A DNA stretch of 64,000 nt, from positions 1,860,001-1,924,000 of the forward strand of contig CP137322.1 of assembly GCA_033182465.1 (NCBI GenBank), read 5' to 3'. The stretch is from Sanghuangporus weigelae (Eukaryota; Basidiomycota; Agaricomycetes; Hymenochaetales; Hymenochaetaceae). Positions 29,412 through 41,200 of this stretch are shown here, piece after piece. The position numbers and the translations under genes are program-made. Position 1 is the first letter of the stretch, and each line of letters starts with the position of its first letter. Below the pieces are notes generated by a model that was not told the origin of the DNA, did no database searches, and saw nothing but the letters and a program-made list of their open reading frames with translations.

Positions 29412-30507
29412 GTCAAGAGGGCGATGGCGCTGCCGATTCCCAGGACGGGGGATAGCTCTGCCGATCACTTGCGCAGTGGCGAGTGAGCACGTGCCCCTGT
29501 TATTCCCTTAAACGGGGGCGGCGTCTTGTGTTGGCACACGATCTTCGGCGGAGGCGATAGAGAGCAAAAGGGCTAATAGAGACGAGAGGAGTGCACTGAG
29601 ATCTATTCTGAACTACTGCTTCTGAACACTACATACATGAGGTCTATATATATTAGGGAATGCTGGGGAAGAGCGTCACAGAGGCGGCGACAGTGACGGC
29701 GCGTCACAGGCGTGTAATCGGTGCGGACCCGAAGATCGGGGCGCGCCGCGAAGCTGCCAAGACACGGGCGCGCGCTGATCGGGCTGGCGGTGATTGGCGC
29801 GGCGCATCATCATCGGGCGCGCTCGGATCGCTAAGTGGTCGCACCACACGAATATGAAACGTCAGGGGAGGCAATAATACTAAAAGGGGAATACGCGAGT
29901 GGCCGCCGCGTCCGACAATCGGACTCGGCGCACGAAGCAGCATAGTATGAACATGAAACGTGGTACCTGGGACCTTGTAAAACCACTACCCGACGTCGGA
30001 TAAGCCAATCAACAGGAGCCGACGAATATTCCATCGGCTATACGGTTCGATATCCTTCCGCCGCCGTAGCCGATACATCCGCTGCAACGTTCCAGGCGCC
30101 CGTGTATCAGAAAGTGCGGCTGGCCAAGCGTACTCGGTTTGGGAAGTCTTCGAAGGACGGGGGGCGGCGGACGTATTGGTTGAGCCGCGAATCAAAGAGC
30201 GGCGGTTTGGAGGGTCTTAAGGAGCGGCGGAGGTGTATCGATCGGCGCACGATGGTATACTGTACAGAGTACTGAGGGGCCTGTACCGACGTACCGGTAC
30301 AGGCAAGTGCGGCGCACTACAGCGCATCCCGATCGGCAGCAGTGCTTCCGGGTCAAATTGTCCGCCACGGCACCAAGCTGTCCAGGAGGTCTAGCCACGA
30401 GTTGGATCCCTTCTTACCTCTCCGATCTTTGACACCGCCGACGCCTCTCTGTGGTCGAACGCCGTCGCCTTCGCCGCTGCTTAAGAGGGTCTGATAGTCT
30501 ACAGCGG

Positions 30508-33500
30508 CTATTTCATAGCAACTCCTTTCACTGACGAAGAGATGGTGAGTATGACACGGATCTTCCACCTTGACTCTAGACTAATGAGTCTGTCCCTCAG
30601 CGCTGCGACGAGCGCATGAACGAAGATGACCGCTTCCTATTCCACATCAATCTTAAATATGATTCCTCCGGGAAGTCCCTTAAACTTTTTATGGCTTCGA
30701 GGACTGCTTGTTCTATGCGCTTCTTTGGGGCATTCAAATTTTGGGACTGTCTGGATTGGAACGTCCTTGATCAGAACCGCTTTGTCGAAACTCTGAAATG
30801 CTTCAACAACCGACTGAACCGTTTCGATGCTGATCTGGCCAACAGTCTGGCCTCGGGCCGTACAACAGATCGAAAACTCGCCAAGAGTGCGTTCAATTCA
30901 GAGCACTCCTCTCAGGGGAAGGGTACCTCGCCTAGCTTTCATCATGGAATCCTGCAGCTCGCTGTTTTCGACAGAATGGCATCTACTTTACTCGACCCGA
31001 ATGAGTATGAAGCTTTCCATAGGTCTCCGCTCATCTCGGCTAAAACTATAACGCCATCCCGAGTCAAGGGGCTCGTGGCTATCTCTGCTGATTGGGTTTC
31101 TCATATGAAATCCTTCTCCGATTCTGTGGCGAATCTAGAGGGGGAGCCTCGGCTATCTGCATCGATTTCTCAAGAAACTACCCAGAGCCGAAGCCAGCAG
31201 CATACGTCTGAGGAGGAGGCACAGTGCCGACTTGCCATAGCTTCTTTGGCCTCCTGCGCTGATCGATCAAAAAAGGATGCTCTTTATTCTGTCGCAAAAT
31301 TCAACTTTTGCATGGCCAGTCTTGGCTACATTGGACTTACCCTGGTACGTCGTGATCTGAGCTCTAGCGTACTTGGAAACTGTTGTGATGGACCCTCCGC
31401 TCCGAAAGCCTGAGACTACCCAAGACTCGAAGGAGACTATTGTCTCTCGTCTTCTGTGCGTAGGCTTTCCGCTTTCTCCTCCTTTGACGCTCGTTGACGC
31501 TTTTTTTTTTTTTTTTTTGTAGTCGAGTCATTTCTGAAGATAGGGAGACGACAAGACTACTTGAAAAATACAAGGACTACGACTTACTAAAAGCAATTTA
31601 TTTCGCAACCGCCTTTTCTCCCGTTTCCCTTCTTATCGGACAGAGAATGAATCTAAACAACTCAGCTTACAGAATTCCTTTGCCCTACTTGGCACAGGTG
31701 CGTTCCACACTGATAGGGCTTCCAGGTTCATCTATTGACAATGGCTATCCCCAAAGTCGTTGGAACTGGATATATACTTTTATTCCGTACAACGTCTGAG
31801 GATGGAAACGCGCCTTTTCTCAATTATCAGAGACATGGCAATGAATGGTTGCGAGGTGTTCGACGCTTTAATTCACGATTTATGTCAGGAGCGGATGTGG
31901 GAGTGGGAGGAAGAAGAAATCGAACAAATTACTGAAAAGCCTCCCATTCCGGAACGAGGTCTCTTTGCTTTCACCCGTGATTTTTTGGCCAACATCGCAC
32001 ATTCGACTGGCTTGAAGAGTACAGATAGGGCGGAGCCCAAGCGTATTATAGCCTCAAAGATAATGGAAGTGGAGTCGGACATTAGGGAGAAGGATATTCG
32101 GTATGGGACTGACCTAGAGAAAGATGTAGAGGACAACCCTGGAAGTGATGACCAGTCTCAAGTAAGTACTTTTGAGAATGTAGGGGTTGACATTCACGCA
32201 GCTAGCAGAACTCGAATGAGGGTGGCAGGAAACGATCTCGGACCATGAGCGGCGACTCCGAAGGTGCAGTTCCACGCGAGGAACAAGCCGAGGAACAAGC
32301 GACACCGTCGGATGGACGCGACCAACAGGAGTACAAGTACATCATTCTCGGAGAACGTCCAACCAAGAGGTTGTCCCTGGTTTTGGAATCAGAAGCAAGG
32401 GTGAGTTGCTTGTTTGTATTGCGCGGGTTTGTGACTGGAATACTTCTGCAGAGCGACAACAGCGAGACGCTACAGGTCCCAGCGTTCAAGTTATCATTGG
32501 AGAGAAACAAGCTTGCCTGGAAAATAGGCTCGTCCAAGATCCGTTTGTGGGGCAGTAGCGTATGTGATGCGTCCCTGCGGAAACATGACGCGATCCCTTA
32601 CATCTTGCTGTGCTGTCCAGCCTTTTTTGGGTCTTCAGTATATCCTGAGAAAGCAGTGCTATCCCCGTAAAATTGTGAGGCTTGTCGTCGGACTCGACTG
32701 GGACAAGCTTCCACACGCTGAACGGAGAAAGATGGCCGTCGATGGTCCAGTCTTGATATGCCAGGAAGCGGTAGCAGACGGTACGCGGTTAGGAATCAGG
32801 GACTGGAGATCGGATGGCTGGCATGCCCTATTGGATATGAACGAGAAAAGAATTGTTAAGAGTGAGTGATGGCAACATAAATCTCATCCAACTGGCTAAT
32901 AGCATATCAAGACTATTCGGATGAACGTAATCGCTACGTACAGGCTTCTGTTGCTGAGTTGATTAAAGAGACTGAGAAGCAGAGTAAACGCGCGTTGTGT
33001 TGCGGATATATACCTATCACGAGTAGTGCAGTCTCGCTTGGTATACAGTAAGCCAACATGGTCAAGGTCTCGCTGTTGCTAATTATTCCTGACAGGGATT
33101 TGGATGACTTGTCTGGCATGCTGAACTCTGGTCGATCGGACCATTCGGTATGGGAAACCGTTACCCAACCGGACGTTCTGGGAGGGAAATGGGCTCATGT
33201 CACGACTGGATCCACTGCTATTGATTATCATCTCGGTCCATCTGGACTTGGAACTCTTCTTCAGCCCATAATAAATCCGATTGTGGTATGCATACCAAAC
33301 ACTATGATGTGGCCAAGGAAAGACGGCGGAGAGGGTTATGCACCGGACCCGGATGTCGAATGGGCCGTGATTCAGGTGGATCAGGGGTGCGAATTGTGCG
33401 TTGTGAATTCCAGTCTTATGTCATCTCTTTTGACGTGACCTCAGAATCATCCCACCTGAATATGGCTACGCCCTGATCAACTGCCAGGATTCCCTTCTTC

Positions 33501-34051
33501 TGGGAGCTCATTTTTATTGCACCGATTCCGTCTGTCAGTCGCTTCTTACCATCACCATCCAGCATTATTATCGCTTTCAACCCGAGATTCCCTTCAGGGA
33601 ACAGGCACCGCTCCTCTTTTTTAAACTGCTTGACAAGCTGATCGATAATCTCGCTGAGGGAAAGTCAATCAAAGAACTGCCCGGTAAGTCGGTGGTTGTG
33701 CTATGGGCTCTCTCTACCGCCTGACCTGCAACAGCTCGATTTCCTCGGGATCCCACCGCAATTGCGTCCCTGGTCTTGCTCGTCGGACACATTGATCAAC
33801 TCGCACCACGAGGTTGCTCACAACCATGGCAAGCCAGCCCAGAGTTTCAAAGAGACCACACATACGCCAAGAAGCTAATCAGAAAGCTACTATATGATCG
33901 GTGGAACAGCAGTTTGACGAACCAGTTAATAGAAATAGATAAGATGTACAGGAACGTCATCCAGTGTCTCAACGATCACTTTGCCAGCGAACCCGAAACC
34001 CATGTCAGATTCGTCAGGTGCCATGAGTTGGCTGCAGAAGTGGGTTTATAG
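30508..34051 (+). CDS. Omega-1: large nuclear-type protein, unknown family (paralogue of omega-2)
   Basis: Main exons: 30508-30544, 30601-31344, a 47-nt exon ending at an GTGCGT donor near 31456, 31523-31697, then further exons to the stop at 34051. The protein would have 900-1000 residues. The N-terminal half holds FHHGILQLAVFDRM, YSVAKFNFCMASLGYIGLTL and DLLKAIYFATAFSPVSLL. A basic stretch (NEGGRKRSRTM) links it in frame to the C-terminal half (KIVRLVVGLDWDKLPHAERR, ALINCQDSLLLGAHFYC, LVLLVGHIDQLAPRG). Every one of these blocks except the linker has a counterpart in omega-2. One intron contains 18-20 T. No known domain is recognised. Exon 1 has been split off by the inverted-repeat element, so the gene is probably disrupted. 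Confidence 0.65.
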
Positions 34052-34198
34052 TTGTAAATGAATGATCCATTCTTTTCCGGACGGAATGTTATAAGCGTAA
34101 CATAACACGCCTGTATACCTAACGTATATTCACATGTACAAAACGCGTATTTGGCCAGAGCCTGAATAAGGGTCATTGTCCTGCCAAATGGATATGTG

Positions 34199-34740
34199 CT
34201 AAAGTTCCAGTCGTTCGTCTACAGTTGTAACCACTGGACTTTGTACGAAACAACTAACTAGAAGATCCGGCAGCCTACAATTATGCAACTGATTTACTGG
34301 TTTAGGGACATGGCTGGTCTGCGTCCTGTGAGAAGCGTTGCAGCAACAAGAGGGGTGAACAGCTCGGATCTTTCTGTCAATCGCGTTATGGATCAGAACC
34401 TTCATTTCCGCGACGATTTTCGTGTCTGTATGTCGTTTAGTTTAGTTTCTGTAAAGTGACGCACAAAAAGACTTACTGTCCTGCCTTGCGGCTACTAGAC
34501 GTAGTGAATAACTGTCTGCATAAGAAAAGGCGGCAAGTCCAGACTTGAGTTCGTAAATCTCCGCGTCCGCCTTTTCGACATATTGTTTCAGTAACTTTAA
34601 GTCGCTCTGGAGTGTTATCTGGTCTTTTTCCTGATCGATCAGTTCGCTCAACTCGATGAGGACGGAGTTTGATTCTATGAATTATTGTACTAGTCATTTA
34701 GAGATGGGGTTGTGCGGAAACTCACCATTTTCGGTACTCT
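34199..34740 (-). CDS. Small coiled-coil protein
   Basis: Two main exons. The first encodes ELIDQEKDQITLQSDLKLLK and AEIYELKSGLAAF (coiled coil); the second, spliced through A plus AC, encodes VAEMKVLIHNAIDRKIRAVH and a Cys/His-rich tail. A TATATAAA lies at 34766-34773, just upstream. The start codon is not settled: an ATG next to the GTGAGT donor is out of phase with the next exon. It lies tail-to-tail with omega-1 and directly downstream of the RPA70-like gene on the same strand. Confidence 0.4.
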
Positions 34741-34880
34741 AGCTGGAAACCCTGTACCCAAAGAGTTTATATAGGAATGTAGCGGAGCTGTGCGTCTCTT
34801 CACACCAACTGCGCAGTGAAGTCGACAAAAGGATGATTATTATTATTATAAGGACTGCTTTGACACGAGCGTTACATAAT

Positions 34881-35845
34881 CTACATAACCTCTTTTAACC
34901 TAGGCGTCCTGTTGGGACTGGATATCGTGATAACGAATCCTAGCAGACGATTCCGGATGAGCAAGAGAGAAGAAAAGGATGATGGAATCCAAACGCACAG
35001 TGCAGGCTCCATTAGGATTCTGGTCGAGGGCATGGCATGCAAAACGAAAGAGTCTAAACGGCGCTCCATTCTCAGATCCCTAAAGCCTACAAAGGTCCCA
35101 GTAGGGATTGCTGACATCTCTGCTCTCCGTCCCCACAGAATTACATGGACAAGCCGTTTGCCTTCTTGGACCATGAACTCCAAGGTCCTTCTATGTAGAG
35201 GGCGTTTTTGTTCGACTCCGACTTCTTCATAGGGGGATACCTTTATGATATGGCCCAGGAGGTCTATACAAGACATTTTATATGCTACAACTGGTATAGA
35301 AAAAGTGCACTTACCACATTTTTGGCCATCGGCAAAGGCATCCAGCGCGGATGATGCGAGGAGCCTGAATCATGTTCCTGGAAGGAGATCAGAACCCTCT
35401 ACCTTTTATCGCCTGGTATTAGCTTTAACCCAGAAGAAGGAAAAAGAAAACGTCTTACTAGATCTATGTCTCCATCTACCAGAGTTTTAAAATCACGGGT
35501 ACAATAGAAGCGACCTGCCCGTCCCTTGTGCACTCGGTACACAGAACCAACCACCAGAGACACGACCATTCGTTGTGCCTTCTCTCCAAAGAGCAAAACA
35601 TCCAGCTCATTGGAGTTCAGATCCTCAGAGGCAGACGTGGGCTTGTCCGAGGTTGGATTATGATCAGCAAAGACAAGTACCAACATAACTTGGGTGGCAC
35701 AGTGTGCTGTCACAGCTGCAAACTGACTCCCTGGCACTCTAGCCTGGAAGTACAGCAGGGGGGTTTTTGATATAAGACGGCCTCGGACGACGGCAGACGA
35801 CGAGTAGTCACTCAAGGAGCATATGGGCACCTCGGAGTTCAACAT
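34881..35845 (-). CDS. RPA70-like protein with two OB folds
   Basis: Three exons from ATG 35845. The first OB fold resembles DNA-binding domain A of the RPA large subunit (VPICSLSDYSSSAVVRGRL; LVVGSVYRVHKGR; FKTLVDGDIDL). After splices that restore LLASSALDAFADGQKC, the second resembles domain B (DLLGHIIKVSPYEEV; RRTLEFMV; VHVILWGRRAEM). In RPA these domains bind single-stranded DNA. At about 290 residues it is far shorter than RPA70 (about 600) and lacks the N-terminal protein-interaction domain and the zinc-containing domain C, so it is a divergent, shortened paralogue. It has a clear ATG and no stops, and lies between two inverted omega genes. Confidence 0.6.
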
Positions 35846-35966
35846 AGCTGGTTGAGGACGAACTCAATGGGTTGGGCATAACCCGAGCTAATACCAGGCT
35901 CACGTGGGCGCGATTCGATTCTCCCACGCAGGGTCGCAGGGTCAGGCCCTATCAAGCCTTTTTTTG

Positions 35967-36017
35967 CACACACACACACACACACACACGCACACACGCA
36001 CACACGCACGCACGCAC
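35967..36017. repeat. CA/GC-type microsatellite
   Basis: An (AC)n run that turns into ACGCAC repeats, about 50 bp, just upstream of the small gene at 36039. Confidence 0.85.
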
Positions 36018-36038
36018 TTTTCTTTCTTCTGCTACACC

Positions 36039-36501
36039 ATGCAAAAGTTCGAGCCTGGCGCAGACAGCCCGAGCGAATGCACGGGCAGCTCGGTAAGTCT
36101 GCCTATTAAATACCTTGTACAGAGCTTACAGCCTGTCCACCCCGCAGATCACACAAAGTGGTCAGAATAAAACAAACGCCATGATGGGTACAGATGCAAA
36201 GCGTCAAACGGACCAAGAAGAAGGCAGAAAGAGGGCAGAGGAGGAGGCAAAAGCCCAATGGATTGAGGACATGATATGGATTCACCGATGCGCAGAAGAG
36301 AAGATTTGTGGACACCCATTAGGCCGGATGCCTGGGAATCTTGATCCGTACACAGGAGATGCGAACTGGGACGCTCGACTGGAGCACAGAGATGTCTTGG
36401 AGCAAGAAGCCGCCTTTTCCGAAGCAGAGGAGCTCATGCGCGAGCGATCAGGAGAAGCGGACGGTGTGGTGGAGGAGGTGGTTTGGGGAAGACGGCTCTA
36501 G
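36039..36501 (+). CDS. Hypothetical charged protein, 135 aa
   Basis: Exons 36039-36092 and 36148-36501 (GTAAGT...CCGCAG, phase 0). Starts MQKFEPGADSPSECTGSS; then highly charged and helical (QEEGRKRAEEEAKAQWIE; LEQEAAFSEAEELMRERS). No family is recognised. An (AT)n run follows at 36524-36541. Confidence 0.45.
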
Positions 36502-36675
36502 TTACCGTGTTGATTGATGTAGAATATATATATATATATATTTTTTTCGCTCTTCATTTATTACAATACTATGCTGCTTCCACCTCCTGTGAACGACAAT
36601 GCAGGGTCACGTGTATTGCCTTCCGCTCTCCACCCCTGCCCAACAACTCGGTGCCACTCTACTCAGTGCTTGAAC

Positions 36676-37902
36676 ATGTCAACGCCAACGCTCCCAATGG
36701 ATACGGTACACAACATTATCTCACTCGTTCCGGACGAGGAGACTCTTGAGACTCTTACGACCCTGTCTACCTCTTACTCCATATTGACCGAGTGGACCAC
36801 GAGGCTACTCTGGGATACTGTCCAAACGTGTAGGGGCATAGATCAACTCTTCCGAGCAGATACAGTCAGTGTACTTTTCTGTCCGTAGCTGGTCCATTTT
36901 TCCCTGACTGATGATCAGTTTGAAAAGTACTGTTGGATGGTCCGAGTCATGCGCCTCCCGGTGGACATCAGCCAACAACTATGCGATCGGATAATACATT
37001 GGGAAGGCTTGGCACTTCCACATCTCATCGAATTGTCTGGTCTTCCTGAGTGTGGTCAGAATTTGGCTTGCTTCAGGACACTGAGCCTCTCAGCCACTGG
37101 TCTTACCAGTCTTATGCTGGACTTTTGCTTCTTTGATTTCAGGGAGGAGATCAAGCCCAATCTTTCAGCGCTACTGGAAGGCTCTCCTGGACTTCGGAAC
37201 TTAACCTTGTACAACCTAGAGGGTGAACATCTTCAACAGGGGTCCATCAGTCACTGCCGTGCTCTTGTTTCATTTGAAACCTCCCTTTACATGATCACTG
37301 CCGACATTCTCCGCGACTTGTCTACTCTACCTGTTGAGGTTATCTCCTGTCAACTACCTGGAGCTGGTCGCGTCATCCCATACGATCATAACCTCGAGCC
37401 TACAGCTGTTCAACCATTCGTACCACATCTGGCCAATGGATCTTTCGAAAAACTTTTAAAGCTGTCCATCGGTATCTGCTATGAAGATCTACTGGACATT
37501 CTAGCTGTCTGCTGTAGCCTCCGGCTTCTGTTGGCAAAGTCACCGGAGAGAGAAACTGCTGATTCCTTGCGGTCCGTACTTTCGGCCCTGGTGCCAAGGC
37601 ATTCGACTCTAGAGGATCTGAAACTGCTGGACACCGAGGATGACCCTATCCCAGACGAGGGTCCCGGAATCAGCCTACAGGACTTACACAATATACACAA
37701 CTTACGGGGGCTGAAGAATTTGTTGATTAATATTCACGGAAACTCCGTCATAACCGAAGACCAGCTGACAGAGTTCCAGCCTCACCTCCGTCCCGGTCTT
37801 CTCCCGCTTGTCCACGAGCCAGAGGACAACGACGAGGATGACGATGACAATGATGAGGACGACACGGACGAGGACGACGGCCAGGAGCCTGGAGAATTGT
37901 AG
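36676..37902 (+). CDS. F-box-like / leucine-rich protein
   Basis: Exons 36676-36864 and 36919-37902 (donor GTCAGT). The N-terminus LPMDTVHNIISLVPDEETL resembles an F-box, and RLLWDTVQ is typical after fungal F-boxes. The rest has irregular leucine-rich repeats (LSALLEGSPGLRNLTLYNLE; SFEKLLKLSIGICYEDLLDI) and ends in an acidic tail of almost only D and E. Such proteins are usually substrate receptors of SCF ubiquitin ligases. Many paralogues exist in Agaricomycetes. The start is the first ATG in frame. Confidence 0.5.
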
Positions 37903-38237
37903 TAGCACTTGTTCCGATAACTCTGCTTTTGCTGGGTTGCTTTCTTGCCACTTCTTCTTGTTCCTCGCTAAAACGATTTCTTTGTGCTTCTGACATTCAT
38001 ACTTTCTTCATGCTCATCGGAATATTGTCGTGCTCACTGCTCTTGTTCTTCTACTTCTTTGCGCTTATCGGAAACAGTATGTAGTCAAGCTTGCTCGGAT
38101 GACTCTAGGATCCCTCTTTCGGGATGTATATAATATGCCTCTGTTGAGCCTCTCGTTTTATAGTTGACAAATGTCATTGGAATTGAAAGAGTCGTATAAT
38201 TACAATTGTAAACGAAAAACGCAGACTGTTGACGTGC

Positions 38238-41200
38238 TCAGGACAATTTGTACTTATTTATTTTGACGTGAAGATCGGTTCTATGTTTTTGTTGGACATC
38301 ATATGCGAGGATGAGCTGCTTGAAACTCTCGAGTCTTGAACGGAATGCCTTTCCCCCATCTCTGTTCCGAGCGATGAAATTGATATAAGATCGCACAAGG
38401 CGACACGCGTAAGAATAGTCGGCTTTGAAGTCTTCCGTGGTCCGCCATATAGACATGTATGATCTTCTGTCATCAGTCACAGATAGCCTGGGTTGGAGCT
38501 GATCAACATGGTGGACCAACAAGGCCAGATCTGCCACATCCTCCCAGGAAGCGAATCGATCTGAAACGCACGTGACTCCGAGACTCTTTGTTGCGAGAGA
38601 GATTTTTATCACTCACCCGGAAGGCCTGTCTTGCCAGACTTGAGCGCCTGGACAACCATCGCGAACATCTTGAATAAGACGATAGGATCTTTATCGCGGA
38701 GGCTCGTTGTGGTTCCTCCGTAATAATGCTCTTTGACTATGGCATGTAACGTGTCGCCAATCAATCCGGAACAGTAAAAGTTGACCTTGATGGCCAAGCA
38801 ATCTTCCTCGTGAAGGATGAAATACGGCGTTCCTGGCTTGAGGAAACTGGCATGTCTTGTCAATAAAACTCGGTCTTGACTACAGTCTTGGCTTACATCT
38901 CTTGTTTCCGACTCGCCACGCAAACCTTCCATTTTGCTATGTCCTGCACGTCCAAGTCCCTCCAAGCTAGTTCAACGTCCGTCTTACTAGACGGGATGCA
39001 CTCTGGCAGATAGACACGGACAGACCCGATAAGCGGAGCGATGTACGTACACAATCCAGATGGTGTCATTTGTAATTCACTTGTGTAGGACCTTGAAGCA
39101 ATGTGCACCGACACGGACCGCGAGGAGACACCTACTGGTGAAGAAGTCTTCCAATCGTATTGGCCGGAACAGGTGAGTGGTTCGATGGTTCTCGTGTCGT
39201 CCAAATCCCATAGTTCTCGTGGAATAGCTTGGTCATTGACGTTTACAGATACACTCTGACACGAGAATGCGCGGTCACAGATATTGCCCTCCCCTATACT
39301 CCCGAAAATCGTGGAAAGTGGAGCATTGTAGGTCTGTTTTTCTGTTTCGAGGGATATGTCTACGTGCATCTGAGAAGTAATCCGTGCAAGTTGAGCGATA
39401 TTCACACCTTTCACGCGAACCCAGTCTGCTTCCTTGACCAGTTCGCTCACACCTTCTTCGTCCCACAGAGAAATGTGAAACGGGCCGGAACGATCGCTCA
39501 TCGCCCATGCACCAACGGCCGCTTGGTGGTTGTGTAGGAGTGTGATTCGCTCTTCCCGTTTCATGATCTTCCATTCCATCGTATCGCAGGTAGGCGCGCT
39601 GACCAACTCGTGTTTGGGCATGGGAGAGACCAAGTCCTTGAAGCGTCTCGTGAGGCGAACCTGAAAGATATGTGCATCTTTGAGTGAGTTGTTGTTACGA
39701 AAATTGTGGTTATCTAATGCGGCGTGGGCTAAATTTTACACACCGAGTTGCGATGCCAAATCAAGACTATTTCGAAAGGCTACTACGGCAGAACAGTGGT
39801 GGCGACTCAAGAGTAGCAAACCACGGATCGTCTGGAGAAGACACGGAGGACTCTAATGATTTGCAATTAGGACTAACTAATATGCACATTGGACATACTC
39901 CACCGCCGGAACGCAGTCTGGCGGCGATGGAAGAAAGGAATGTCGCAAGGTATACGGAACTCCTGCAACGAAGACATTATCGGCGTGGTGCAACTAGAAG
40001 ATTTGTACATGAGAGCTTGGTGTGCGCCAATTGTTACTTGGCCTACCAACGAAGCTGGGTACTTGCGGAATGGCTCATGAAGAACTTCACGGAACGGTTA
40101 GTGTCAAGGGAAGCAGCCGATGTCAAGATTCGGCATAAGCCCGGACCCTCGGAACGAACAGAAGACCAACCATTACCGAACCACGGAATGAGTGCATACG
40201 ACCATGAGGTATCCATATGGCTTAGCGATAGGGATGTCTATGCATTAAAGGTCGGCGTGCGAGCTTGGATCAATCAGCATCGGCACCAGACCTTGTGCAG
40301 TCACACGGCAGTGGAAGTAGATTGGCCAGTTTACAAGCGGCCACCTTCGGACATTGAACATCTTACGGAAGAAGCGATAGAACGCTTAATGCAGGCTTGG
40401 CGAGCGTCAGAGCCAGGGGTAATTACAGTTGATGAGTGGAATGGCCGCGAGCACTTGGGACAGAGGCTACGGCTAACCACGGGCCCAGGACTACAACTAT
40501 CGGACATCGAAGTCGCGGCGAGGCACAGAAGGAGTGTAGCGGAGTACACTCATTCGCCGGGAGAAGATCGGCAAGCTCTGCCGATCTCTAACCCTGATAT
40601 CACTATCTCCCCCATGATCGAGGATTAAGCGGCAGAAGCTCGGCCCGGGAACGGAGCGCCAGAGAAGCGATAGCTTGGCAACTATCATGGGAACCCGTCT
40701 GGGAACGGAGAAGGATCACGGGGTAAAGATAAGGAGAGATTAACATGTGATAACGATTGCAGATCGGAGGAAGCACGGAAGAAGCTTCTCGAAGCATCGG
40801 GGTAGTAGGACTCAAACAAACCCTCCTAATATGGTAGAAGTATTGTGATTCAACACTAGAGGAAAGTATCGGTGTTGGCACCAGAGTAGAGTACTGGTGT
40901 CAGAGAAAACATATTGTCTAGACCAATAGCAAGGCTGTAGTCGGTAGTAATAGGTAGTCGGTACTATTTAGTAAATAGGTTATTTAAGGGCCAGCTGAGC
41001 GGGGCATTGTCCCTCAGCAAAATTATTTTGTACTCTCAATCGAAAACTGTACCCTTTGATTGAAACCCTGTTCCACTACTGAGGTCAAGCTTGAGCCTAT
41101 CGCTCGCTTCTAAAGTAGTACATCTATAACCTTCGTTCCGTCTCCAATCAATTATCATCAGAAGGAATAAGCAGGGACTTGTTCCGGTACGCTTAGACTG

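Larger units (their letters stand above)
27687..30503. mobile_element. Nested inverted-repeat element, 2817 bp, TG...CA ends, GCGG target duplication
   Basis: Starts TGTAGTGCGCC and ends GATAGTCTACA, flanked by GCGG on both sides (27683-27686, 30504-30507). Order: A (27687-28928), S (28929-29110), A inverted (29111-30321), S inverted (30322-30503). The arms are nearly identical. TG...CA ends with a 4-bp duplication suggest integrase-type insertion, and arm A holds a TATATATATAG box (28356) with LTR-like downstream sequence. No protein gene is recognised in it; the GC-rich ORFs are mirrored between arms and low in complexity. Confidence 0.75.

Noticed and set aside
28151-29857. GC-rich ORFs in the inverted-repeat element
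   Set aside because: Mirrored in both arms and open mainly because of high GC and 27-bp repeats; no motif and no splice pattern.
30353-30568. - strand ORF at the right end of the inverted-repeat element
   Set aside because: Spans the S copy and the element boundary; not conserved with the S copy at 28929-29110 beyond that boundary.
35967-36096. Thr/His-rich ORF over the CA microsatellite
   Set aside because: Product of the simple repeat; the neighbouring spliced gene starts after it.
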